Part shown: piece after piece, positions 1 to 7,094 of the stretch
Layout of the letters: the number at the start of each line of letters is the position of its first letter
Numbering within the stretch: the stretch's first letter is position 1
From: Leptolyngbya sp. PCC 6406
GTDB lineage: Bacteria; Cyanobacteriota; Cyanobacteriia; Phormidesmidales; Phormidesmidaceae
Assembly (NCBI RefSeq): GCF_000332095.2
Contig: NZ_KI913949.1
Location: 4,889,673 to 4,953,672, forward strand
Reading direction: 5' to 3'
DNA length: 64,000 nucleotides
The notes under the pieces: generated by a model
The model's database searches: none
Told to the model about the DNA's origin: nothing
What the model saw: only the letters and a program-made list of their open reading frames with translations
Program-made: the position numbers and the translations under genes

Positions 1-590
1 CCAATACCCGTAACATAAATGTGCTCTGGTTCAACTCCAAGCATAATAAGCGTGGCTTTCTCACTGGCCGTTAGTGCTATGACCGCATCTGCTTGACGAT
101 ATAACTCAAGGTAAGCACGGTAGCGCCAGCCCACCCAACGAGGATGATGTACGGGCGTCAATATGAAAGGAAGATTGTGTTGTTGGGCAACTTTCCAGGA
201 AGCCACACTAATCCCCTCACGGCCAATACGTACATTGTGAAGTACATCGGCTTTATGGATAAAGGGTTGTAAATGCCTAGCAATTAGCTTTACTACAGGT
301 GGTAAAGCTAAAGACATGAGAGGGTAGTACAAAGGCAACCAAGGTAGAATTCTTAGCTTCTCAGCCCAGGTAAAACCCAACCGATGAACAGGGATACTAT
401 TAACTTGATAGTTATAGGATGAGGGTTGACCAATGGTCGTACCCCATAGCCAATCAGTTCGATTATGGTCCCAGTGGCAGACAGTTTGAACAGTGTTTCT
501 AATCGCTAGGTGTTGAGCTAGAAGGTGAGTATGAACTTGAGCCCCACCTATAGCTGGCACATAGCTAGTCAAGGTATAGAGCAGTTTCAT
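1..590 (-). CDS. GT4-type glycosyltransferase, C-terminus cut by the window edge
   Basis: This is the N-terminal 196 codons of a glycosyltransferase that continues past the left edge. The frame opens with ATG at 588-590 and starts MKLLYTLTSYVPAIGGAQVH, the usual opening of GT-B fold family-4 enzymes (a beta strand followed by a GGxxxH loop). Later come the acceptor-domain features TPVHHPRWVGW and a Rossmann-like ADAVIALTASEKA segment that precedes the donor domain. The donor-binding E-x7-E motif lies outside the window. The gene starts 19 bp after the methyltransferase stop on the same strand, so it is probably the downstream part of the same polysaccharide operon. It was absent from simple ORF calls only because it has no stop in the window. 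Family call is firm; the sugar is unknown. Confidence 0.85.
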   Translation of the reverse strand, partial: MKLLYTLTSYVPAIGGAQVHTHLLAQHLAIRNTVQTVCHWDHNRTDWLWGTTIGQPSSYNYQVNSIPVHRLGFTWAEKLRILPWLPLYYPLMSLALPPVVKLIARHLQPFIHKADVLHNVRIGREGISVASWKVAQQHNLPFILTPVHHPRWVGWRYRAYLELYRQADAVIALTASEKATLIMLGVEPEHIYVTGI

Positions 591-609
591 GAGGGGGTTG
601 TAAGTCCAT

Positions 610-1458
610 TTAGTGATCTCGAAAAGCTAAAGCTTGAAGATTTGCTCCTAGACCCATATATGGAGCTAAGCGGTATGCAATAGCGATAAATTGTCGTACC
701 CCAATAGGGAATCGATCGAGGCTTTCTAGCACCTGTGGAGTACTAGAGAAGACCTGAAAATCTCCATATCCAGCTCGACTCAGAGCATAGGATAACGAGC
801 TTTTCTGGAAGTAGGTTAAGTGCTCTGGAGGAATAATAAGAGACCAAGAACGTCCTCGTAATCTTGCCCCTAAGCCACCCCAATTAGGAGTTTCAATAAA
901 AAGAATACCACCTGGCTTTAGCCAGTTATAGACTCTTGACAGAGCATCTACAGGGTCTAAAAGATGTTCTATAACATGATACATTGTAATCAAATCGAAG
1001 TATGCAGATGGGAAATCAACAGAGTTTATATCGCCAACCTGAATGCGATCGCGCCAGCCTTCTCCTGCTTGAGCAACTGCTTTAGCAGAAATCTCTGTTC
1101 CCAGAGTGTCCCAGCCCTCTGCTGCTAATACTTTGAGTAAATCCCCTTCGCCACAACCAACATCTAGATAACGAAGCTGGGGAGAAAGACCTAGATCATG
1201 TGACGTCCTCTGGCGGAAGTAGCTTTTCAGTTGTTGATAGCGAATCTTAGCCATCTGCATTCCAGCTAGAGGGCTGTGATGATAGTTTTGACGATAGCTT
1301 TCGGCATCATAAAAAGCAGCTAATTCCGCCGAACTTGGCAATGGGGTATAAAAAACTAGCTTGCATTCAATACATTGGACAAGCTTTCCATCCGCAACAG
1401 AAAATAAACTCTTCGATTGGGTGGATTCACAAACTGGGCACGTCTGGGAAGAGAACAT
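610..1458 (-). CDS. Class I SAM-dependent methyltransferase with N-terminal zinc ribbon
   Basis: Predicted methyltransferase of 282 residues. An N-terminal zinc ribbon (C7-x2-C10 and C29-x2-C32) is followed by the SAM-binding motif I YLDVGCGEGD at about 98-106, an acidic strand-2 end, and the YHVIEHLLDP segment typical of Methyltransf_11/23 enzymes of sugar and polysaccharide clusters. A longer frame reaches 1602 but would overlap the upstream glycosyltransferase by 142 bp. The ATG at 1456-1458 lies 3 bp from that gene's stop and directly precedes the zinc ribbon, so it is chosen as start. It probably methylates a glycan or a nucleotide sugar, as related enzymes do in surface polysaccharide loci; the substrate is not readable from sequence. 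Confidence 0.85.
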   Translation of the reverse strand: MFSSQTCPVCESTQSKSLFSVADGKLVQCIECKLVFYTPLPSSAELAAFYDAESYRQNYHHSPLAGMQMAKIRYQQLKSYFRQRTSHDLGLSPQLRYLDVGCGEGDLLKVLAAEGWDTLGTEISAKAVAQAGEGWRDRIQVGDINSVDFPSAYFDLITMYHVIEHLLDPVDALSRVYNWLKPGGILFIETPNWGGLGARLRGRSWSLIIPPEHLTYFQKSSLSYALSRAGYGDFQVFSSTPQVLESLDRFPIGVRQFIAIAYRLAPYMGLGANLQALAFRDH

Positions 1459-1460
1459 TG

Positions 1461-2375
1461 TTAGGTTGAGGTCCAGTTGTAAGGAATTAATTTTCCCTGC
1501 CATGCCCAAAATACTGCCGATAGAACCCGAGCGAGATAATGGGGTGACCAAGAGGGAGTCATGCGTAGACAGTTGGCCACAGTGTAGATAGGAAATAGCC
1601 ATCTAAGACTGGGGCGATACATAATCTGAGCATAATTCTGATAAACATAGATCAAATTACGAAAGTAATAGTAATATTTCAGTTTACTGAAGGTAAATAG
1701 AGACGCTGGATGCCGATAGATAGCATCCACCGCAGTTGCCACCTGAAAATTAGCAGCCTTAATACGTAGCGAATACTCATATTCATCTCCCCAGATGAAA
1801 AGCTCTTTGAGCACATATCCAATACTTTCAGGAACACGGCGATGAATCAAAACCCCATTGAAAAAGTTTGCTGTCCCTGCATAGATCCCATTCTGGGATT
1901 GCGCGCAAAGATCGCGGTAGGTGGAAATATACTGACGGTTAGCAAAATAGCCTTGGTCATCCAAAACTCGCAACTTTAGTGCTAAGGCTTCCGAGTCATC
2001 AGGCTTGACAACAGCAGTTCCAATCACATCATATTTCTCTGAATTAATTAATAATCTTTCGAGGCAGGTGTCAGCGGGTACACCATCGTCATCCATTAAC
2101 CAGAGCCAGGTATAGCCAGCTTCAAATGCCAGTTTCATACCTTCATGAAATCCCCCTGCTCCTCCGGTATTTTCAGACATTTTTTGGTAAATGAGTCTGG
2201 ATTGATGGAGATAGCCATTTTCAGCCAGCATCTCAGTTGTACCGTCTGTAGATGCATTATCAATTACAACAATACAATCCACTGGGCAACTTTGATTTAA
2301 GAGTGCAGTCAGACACTGATGTAGGAGCTGCTTACGATTGAACGTCACGACTACAGCGGCAACAGTGGGTTTCAT
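1461..2375 (-). CDS. GT2 glycosyltransferase, galactofuranosyl/rhamnosyltransferase-like
   Basis: GT-A fold family-2 glycosyltransferase of 304 residues. Visible are the N-terminal TFNRKQLL strand-loop, VIDNASTDGT at about 38-46, the loop NTGGAGGFHEG at 69-79 and the metal-binding DDDG at 95-98. A catalytic-base region WGDEYEYSLR follows near residue 195. The NTGGAGGFxxG plus W-x-W-L-M-DDD signature is shared with GlfT-type galactofuranosyltransferases and related rhamnosyltransferases. The next gene upstream resembles UDP-galactopyranose mutase, which makes the galactofuranose donor, so transfer of galactofuranose is the best inference. It ends 2 bp before the methyltransferase start and begins 3 bp after the flavoprotein stop, consistent with one transcript. 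Confidence 0.85.
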   Translation of the reverse strand: MKPTVAAVVVTFNRKQLLHQCLTALLNQSCPVDCIVVIDNASTDGTTEMLAENGYLHQSRLIYQKMSENTGGAGGFHEGMKLAFEAGYTWLWLMDDDGVPADTCLERLLINSEKYDVIGTAVVKPDDSEALALKLRVLDDQGYFANRQYISTYRDLCAQSQNGIYAGTANFFNGVLIHRRVPESIGYVLKELFIWGDEYEYSLRIKAANFQVATAVDAIYRHPASLFTFSKLKYYYYFRNLIYVYQNYAQIMYRPSLRWLFPIYTVANCLRMTPSWSPHYLARVLSAVFWAWQGKLIPYNWTST

Positions 2376-2378
2376 ATC

Positions 2379-3683
2379 CTATTGCTCCTTAAAGCTAACT
2401 CCCACAAATAAACCATCCCTTAAGGAATCAGCAATGCCTTGAAATATCCAACGGCCATAGCGTCCAACAGGATAAATATCGTGTTCTTCTAATGCTTTTA
2501 AGGACTGACTACGCCAATGAGAATTGGGCCAAGACCAGGTATAGGCCACATCAATCCAAGTTGGGTCGGCGACTTCGACTGCTTCGATATACCCCCACTC
2601 CTGAAGCTCAGCAATGACTTGTTTGGTATATATGTCAATTTCCGTTGGATTAGGGCGAACACCTCCTTGATAGGCACGCTCAACATAAATGCTGACAAGC
2701 CTACCAGATATCCGTGAAGATTGGGGCAAGAAATTTCGATCTACATTACTGTAAAAACCTACACGATGAAAACCTGAACGAGCATCGGGATTGTAAAGCC
2801 AGTGATCGTCAGGACAACTAGATCCTCGAACAGCACCTAGATTCAAAACTAATACAGAAGTATAGGGATCTGGCGGGGCAGTCACTTCTAATCCCGTCAA
2901 TTCTAATAAACGGTTCAGCGGTAAGGTTGCAATTATGTGTCTGTAGGGATAAATTTCACCATTCTCACAGTAAATGACTCGATCACATAGATCGATTTTT
3001 ACAACCTTCTGTCCATACTTCACATCTGCTCTAGAGGCTAATTGCTGGGCCAGCATATTCAAGCTCGATTCTGGATACACAAAGGTGGCATTATATCCAG
3101 CAGGTTGCACATTGTTATCAAAAGCGCCTTGGATCACTTGAGCAAGATCTATGGGAGATTTATAGGCATCCTGTGGGGCAATACTTTTATGTAGCCCAGC
3201 GGTATAGAGTTGGTGAAAGGGCTCAAAGAAAAGTTCCGATAGTGTTTCGCCAAAATACTGTATCTGCCATTCCTGCCAGGTTGAAAAGTCGGATTTAGTT
3301 CGAGACATTTCATGGAGTGCTTGACTTCGCAAGTCTGGCAAGTAACGTAAATTATTTTGCAACGGGTAAGGTACGTAGAGATTTCTCTCTCGAAAATAAA
3401 CTGACGATTTACGTTGATATTGCTTAACTGAGGTCAGTGACCTGAGCATTCTTAGGATCGAGGCATCTCCACCAAAAATCCAGTGCCCTCCTCCAATTTC
3501 AAAATGATAGTTTTCTTGGGAAGCAAGAGGGATGGAAAGACGCTCACTGACGTTGGGAGACAGATAATAGGAGGAGCAAATTCCCCCAGGAAAGCTGGCT
3601 GCCTCTAATACAGGAAATCCAGAAGCAAACCCTGCTGCTAATCCAGTAACTCCACCACCCAAGATCAAGGTATTAGAATTCAT
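2379..3683 (-). CDS. FAD-dependent UDP-galactopyranose mutase-like protein, eukaryotic type
   Basis: Flavoprotein of 434 residues with an N-terminal dinucleotide-binding motif (GGGVTG at 9-14, then the LEAASFPGG acidic-end strand). GGGHWIFG at 64-71 and VPYPLQNN at 104-111 follow. Further on are a helix with FGETLSELFFEPF, the strand pair around HWLYNPD and FHRVGFYSN, and a C-terminal GRYGRWIFQG that closes the FAD site. This series matches the layout I recall for fungal UDP-galactopyranose mutase (WVPYPFQNN, WLYFP, FYRATIFSN, GRFGSW) better than bacterial Glf or protoporphyrinogen oxidase. The predicted reaction is interconversion of UDP-galactopyranose and UDP-galactofuranose. Automated pipelines may call it simply an FAD oxidoreductase. 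The match is from memory, so the exact subfamily is moderately certain. Confidence 0.7.
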   Translation of the reverse strand: MNSNTLILGGGVTGLAAGFASGFPVLEAASFPGGICSSYYLSPNVSERLSIPLASQENYHFEIGGGHWIFGGDASILRMLRSLTSVKQYQRKSSVYFRERNLYVPYPLQNNLRYLPDLRSQALHEMSRTKSDFSTWQEWQIQYFGETLSELFFEPFHQLYTAGLHKSIAPQDAYKSPIDLAQVIQGAFDNNVQPAGYNATFVYPESSLNMLAQQLASRADVKYGQKVVKIDLCDRVIYCENGEIYPYRHIIATLPLNRLLELTGLEVTAPPDPYTSVLVLNLGAVRGSSCPDDHWLYNPDARSGFHRVGFYSNVDRNFLPQSSRISGRLVSIYVERAYQGGVRPNPTEIDIYTKQVIAELQEWGYIEAVEVADPTWIDVAYTWSWPNSHWRSQSLKALEEHDIYPVGRYGRWIFQGIADSLRDGLFVGVSFKEQ

Positions 3684-3703
3684 AAAATCAAGTACTGATA
3701 CTT

Positions 3704-4657
3704 TCAGGATTTCAATAGATTACCAGGTTGGCCTTGAATATCAATTTCCAAGACATCAGACCATCCTCTTTTTTTCTTGATGGCTCTTATCATTGCAGTG
3801 GGGAAGAGACGGGAAAATCTAGAGCGAAAATACGTGGCACTCGACCCTATAAGTTTTGACAAGGCATCCAATGGAGAGAAATATTTATATTTTATTGCAA
3901 CTTCCTCTACATGGAATTGGCTACTGGAGCCACCACATCGCATATAAGACAGAACCTTCTCCACACGCAAAAAAGTTGCCCCCGAGTCAAACACATCCAG
4001 GAAAAATGCGTAGTCTGATGCTAGTCTAAATCGGATATCGAACTTTTTTTGCTTGTAAATACTAGCGGCCAGAAAAGTGGCTGGATGGACGATATTTATT
4101 TTTAATTCCCTTCTATTTTTCGGAATGGGAACATCTAGAATTCTGGCCAATTGAAGTCGCTCATCAACAAAAAAAACTTGGCCAAAAATCACTTCAGCCC
4201 TGCTCTGTGAAAACATTTGAACAACGACTTCAACAGCATCAAGAGAATACCAGTCATCCGCATTAATAAGTCCAATGTATTTCCCGGATGCCAATCCTAT
4301 CCCCTTGTTCATTGCATCATAAATCCCTTGGTCTTTCTCGCTAACCCAGTAATCCACTAGATTTTCATATTTCCTAATAATATCTAGAGTGCCATCGGTG
4401 CTGCCGCCATCAACAATAATGTATTCGATGTTTTTGTAGGTTTGATTTATAACGCTCGATATCGTTTTGTCTAAGTGCTTTTCACCATTGAATACGACGG
4501 TAATAATGGTCACCAAGGGCTGTCCTTCCAGACCTTCCTTGAAATGGCCTCTGGTCCGCAAACCTCCTTCTCCTAGTCTTTCAGGAGTGTATGGCAACAA
4601 ATTATTCTCGGATTCATGGAGAGAACTACTTCGCCTTTGAGAAGATTCCCGAGTCAA
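3704..4657 (-). CDS. GT2 family glycosyltransferase (WcaA-like)
   Basis: Family-2 glycosyltransferase of 317 residues. The catalytic GT-A core begins at about residue 48 with VTIITVVFNGEKHLDKTI, has VDGGSTDGT, and the metal-binding DD in INADDWYS. The segment SEKDQGIYDAMNKGI is typical of this subfamily, in which the acceptor is usually a lipid-linked or growing glycan. About 45 residues precede the core, including GEGGLRTRGHFK, a stretch often present in cyanobacterial relatives, so the long start is kept; its exact position is not certain. It is the first gene of the leftward cluster: upstream of it there is only 150 bp of unassigned sequence before a toxin-antitoxin pair. AT-richer than the genes to its right. 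Confidence 0.85.
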   Translation of the reverse strand: MTRESSQRRSSSLHESENNLLPYTPERLGEGGLRTRGHFKEGLEGQPLVTIITVVFNGEKHLDKTISSVINQTYKNIEYIIVDGGSTDGTLDIIRKYENLVDYWVSEKDQGIYDAMNKGIGLASGKYIGLINADDWYSLDAVEVVVQMFSQSRAEVIFGQVFFVDERLQLARILDVPIPKNRRELKINIVHPATFLAASIYKQKKFDIRFRLASDYAFFLDVFDSGATFLRVEKVLSYMRCGGSSSQFHVEEVAIKYKYFSPLDALSKLIGSSATYFRSRFSRLFPTAMIRAIKKKRGWSDVLEIDIQGQPGNLLKS

Positions 4658-4812
4658 TGTTTCTCTCCTGTCAATGGGGCTTTTTGAAAGGGATAGATAT
4701 CACTTTGATGCCAAGTTGCCTATTGCGGGACTACAACAAAGCTGGAAGCCGGAATGTTGAGCCACTCTCAGGACAATCACATAATGCCTACTCTCCAGAG
4801 TAAGGGTTCCCG

Positions 4813-5319
4813 TTATGAGTTGGGAATGTGGTCTGCCAGTGTCCGTAGCCATTCGACAAATGCCTTAACATCCCGAAGTACTTTTGCCCATAGGCTGGGA
4901 TAGCGGTCTAGGAGAGCGGCTACCCGACTCGAATCTAGCTCGAAGCCGTAGAGATTGCGGACAATGTGGCGAAAGCTGAGGAACTCCCGTAGATGGCTGG
5001 CGGTTTCCGGGGCTAACACGGCTGGACGGCCTTCTCGTTCTTGCCCCATGCGATCCAGAAGTCGTTGATGCCAATCTGCCCCGGTGGGTAATCCTCCGTT
5101 GAGTTCTACCGCCACTAGGCGCAGTATCTTTTCGCAGCCATTGTAGAAGTTGTGGAGTTTGAGGGCGAGATTTTCGTAGAACAGGTGAGATCGCAGTTGG
5201 TCTCGCTCAATTTCAGCCTGGACTTGCTGGATGGCCTGTTCTAGGCGGCTGAGGCGTGCTAGTTCTGCTTCGATATCGGCGGCGAGTTCTCGCAGGGCTG
5301 CTGCACTAATGGGTCGCAT
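4813..5319 (-). CDS. HEPN-domain protein, HepT-like toxin partner with altered catalytic motif
   Basis: All-helical protein of 168 residues that resembles HepT-like HEPN ribonuclease toxins: helix ELEARL-type start, the FYNGCEKILRLVA helix, and the signature helix FRHIVRNLYGFEL at 116-128. In active HEPN ribonucleases this helix carries R-x4-6-H. Here R117 is followed by x4 and then N122, so the usual catalytic histidine is replaced by asparagine. It overlaps the upstream nucleotidyltransferase gene by 14 bp, the standard arrangement of HEPN/MNT pairs. In characterised pairs the MNT partner modifies or neutralises the HEPN toxin. Whether this version cleaves RNA is doubtful on the motif alone. 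Confidence 0.8.
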   Translation of the reverse strand: MRPISAAALRELAADIEAELARLSRLEQAIQQVQAEIERDQLRSHLFYENLALKLHNFYNGCEKILRLVAVELNGGLPTGADWHQRLLDRMGQEREGRPAVLAPETASHLREFLSFRHIVRNLYGFELDSSRVAALLDRYPSLWAKVLRDVKAFVEWLRTLADHIPNS

Positions 5320-5716
5320 CCAGGTCTACTCCAGTGGCTAGAACTCGCTGGCGGAAATAGGGCTCCAGAGCTTCTAGGGGCTTGAGGTCTACCCAGCGAG
5401 TGCTGAGCTGATTGGCCTGGGCAACGGCTGCAAAATAGCGTTCTGGGGGAATACCTTCGGCGGCTAGGTCAATATCAGAGTCCTCGGTGAAGCGATCGCG
5501 CACCAGCGATCCAAAAACGAGTACTCGTATCGCCCCAAAGTCTCGGTATAAGCAGGCTGCAATCTCACGAGCCTCCCTCCAAGCAAGATCGTATGCCTGA
5601 CCTTGGGCAACGCTCTGGGCAGCCCTGAGGTGTTGCCAATAGGCCACGTACTGGGGATCGATTGGGACTGGTCCTGGAACGGTCGGGGACGACATAGGGC
5701 AGTCGCATCCTGTCAC
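5306..5716 (-). CDS. MNT-type minimal nucleotidyltransferase (antitoxin of HEPN pair)
   Basis: Nucleotidyltransferase-fold protein of up to 136 residues with the exact GS-x10-DxD active-site motif: G69-S70, then D81 and D83 (GSLVRDRFTEDSDIDLA). MNT proteins of this size pair with HEPN toxins and in studied systems transfer AMP to the toxin or block it. The stop overlaps the start of the HEPN gene, so the two are translationally coupled. Start choice is open: GTG at 5716, with an AGGA-like sequence about 13 bp upstream, or ATG at 5695, which has no clear ribosome-binding site. The active site is intact, in contrast to the partner's altered catalytic motif. Confidence 0.85.
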   Translation of the reverse strand: MTGCDCPMSSPTVPGPVPIDPQYVAYWQHLRAAQSVAQGQAYDLAWREAREIAACLYRDFGAIRVLVFGSLVRDRFTEDSDIDLAAEGIPPERYFAAVAQANQLSTRWVDLKPLEALEPYFRQRVLATGVDLDATH

Positions 5717-5795
5717 ATATTCGGGATTTTCCTGATCCTAGCTAATTCCCAGTAAGGATACGGGGTGGCATGGGGGCGATAAAGCTGAGATCGCC

Positions 5796-6572
5796 CTAAA
5801 GTTGGCGCTCGACGCGCAACATACGGTAATAGGCTAGCCAGCCGCTGGCGGTCATCGCGATCGCAAAAATTCCCAAAAACCAAAGGTGGGAAGCCACCGC
5901 CTCAACCGTTTCTGAGCCAGTGGCGATGCCCTCAAGGGCGATGATCATGTGGTAAATCGGATTGTATTCCGCCAGGGTAAGTAGGGAGTCGGGAAAGAGA
6001 GAGACCGGCAGAAAAGCGCCGCCCAGGATCAGCAAGGGAACCCCAAAAGCGGCAATCAGGGCGTTCACATCTTCCGTGCGGCGGGCAAATTGGGTTCCGA
6101 GGATGAACCCGACCCCCACATAGGCGGCGATGCTGAGCAGAATGATCCCCAGGCTCAGGGGAAGGGAGCCACTGAACTCGGCCCCCATCGCGATCGCGAG
6201 CCCCCAGACCAGTGCTGTTTGTCCCACCCCAATGGCACAGTGGGCCACAAAGATTCCCAAAAAGTACGCTCCCCCGTTGAGGGGGGAAAGAAACAGCCGC
6301 TTCAGAGTCTGCTGTTCCCGCTCCGCCACAACGGTGGCCACGCTGCCCCCCAAGCAGCTAAAAAACAGGGCTGCCCCCACCAGGGTCGCTGGAGCTGATT
6401 GCTGGAAGGCTTCTGCCTGCTCCAGTTGTGCACGCTCCGCCAGAATCAGGCTATTGAGCACTAAGATGAGAACCGGAAAAATGGCCCAAAAGACGAGGCT
6501 GCGTCGTCGCCGCCCCAACTCGGTCAAGATCCGCTGGGCAACGGCTAAGGTCTCGCGAAAAAAAGAGGCCAT
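5796..6572 (-). CDS. ABC-2 type transporter permease
   Basis: Integral membrane protein of 258 residues with six predicted hydrophobic segments. It has the ABC-2 permease pattern: an N-terminal cytoplasmic helix rich in Arg (ILTELGRRRRSLVFW), a first membrane span ending in N-x-L, an EREQQTLKRLFLSPL coupling helix between spans 2 and 3, and PIYHMIIALEGI near the last pair. The coupling helix is the site that touches an ATPase. A longer frame extends to 6665 but the added 31 residues look unlike the family, so ATG at 6570-6572 is used. No ATP-binding gene lies beside it, so its ATPase must be encoded elsewhere. Cargo unknown. Confidence 0.85.
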   Translation of the reverse strand: MASFFRETLAVAQRILTELGRRRRSLVFWAIFPVLILVLNSLILAERAQLEQAEAFQQSAPATLVGAALFFSCLGGSVATVVAEREQQTLKRLFLSPLNGGAYFLGIFVAHCAIGVGQTALVWGLAIAMGAEFSGSLPLSLGIILLSIAAYVGVGFILGTQFARRTEDVNALIAAFGVPLLILGGAFLPVSLFPDSLLTLAEYNPIYHMIIALEGIATGSETVEAVASHLWFLGIFAIAMTASGWLAYYRMLRVERQL

Positions 6573-7094
6573 AGGACGCAGGAGGTAATTTATGGGAATG
6601 AGGCATGGAACCCCTGAAGGGGTGGGATATTCTGAGTTTACTGTGTCAGGGAATTTCCCTAGCATCTGGCCAGAGCCCTGTCCTAGGGAGCCCTAGCACC
6701 CCAAAACCCACGACCTTGCAAACCCGTGCCCCGAAAACCCATAACTAAAATGAATATGAGTAAAGAACTGTGTCGAGGGGCGGTAGTTTAAGATTGACGG
6801 CGATCGGGATTTAGGGCGTGTGGACAATTAACGGGGAAACCCTTCCGGGGTAGGCATGACCACGCCCGCCCTACAGAATCAAGCTAGGGGCTGTAACCGC
6901 CCCATAACCAGGAATCTGGCTTTGATTGTCCACAGCCCCTAGCACCGTAGTCCTTCGGTCATCCGTGATTTTCCGTCGCAAAGTGTAGAGCAAGATACGG
7001 CTAGAGGGGTCTTTCTCGCCGGACACTATTCGGGCCGTTGCCACCTTTCCAGGTGGATATCACCTAATTTATTTGCCGAGCTGATACCCGTCAC
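6573..7094. other. Divergent intergenic region with a MITE-like element
   Basis: This 522-bp space separates the leftward permease and the rightward CruE gene. It contains the inverted-repeat element at 6811-6944. I see no tRNA, no convincing ORF and no terminator. Promoters for both flanking genes should lie here but no sigma-70-type pair was distinct enough to call. Confidence 0.5.
6811..6944. repeat. MITE-like element with terminal inverted repeats
   Basis: About 134 bp bounded by TTAGGGCGTGTGGACAATTA on the left and, read in reverse complement, TGCTAGGGGCTGTGGACAATCA-like sequence on the right. The shared core is TGTGGACAAT on the left and ATTGTCCACA on the right, directly preceded by an AGGG-type end. 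The interior has no ORF. This is the form of a miniature element mobilised by a transposase encoded elsewhere. No target-site duplication was unambiguous. Confidence 0.6.

Noticed and set aside
1459..1602. Longer start of the methyltransferase
   Set aside because: It would run 142 bp into the upstream glycosyltransferase. The zinc ribbon that opens the family begins right after the ATG at 1458.
4591..4803. 70-codon rightward frame overlapping the start of the GT2 gene
   Set aside because: It overlaps a clear glycosyltransferase and has no recognisable sequence or codon bias; treated as chance.
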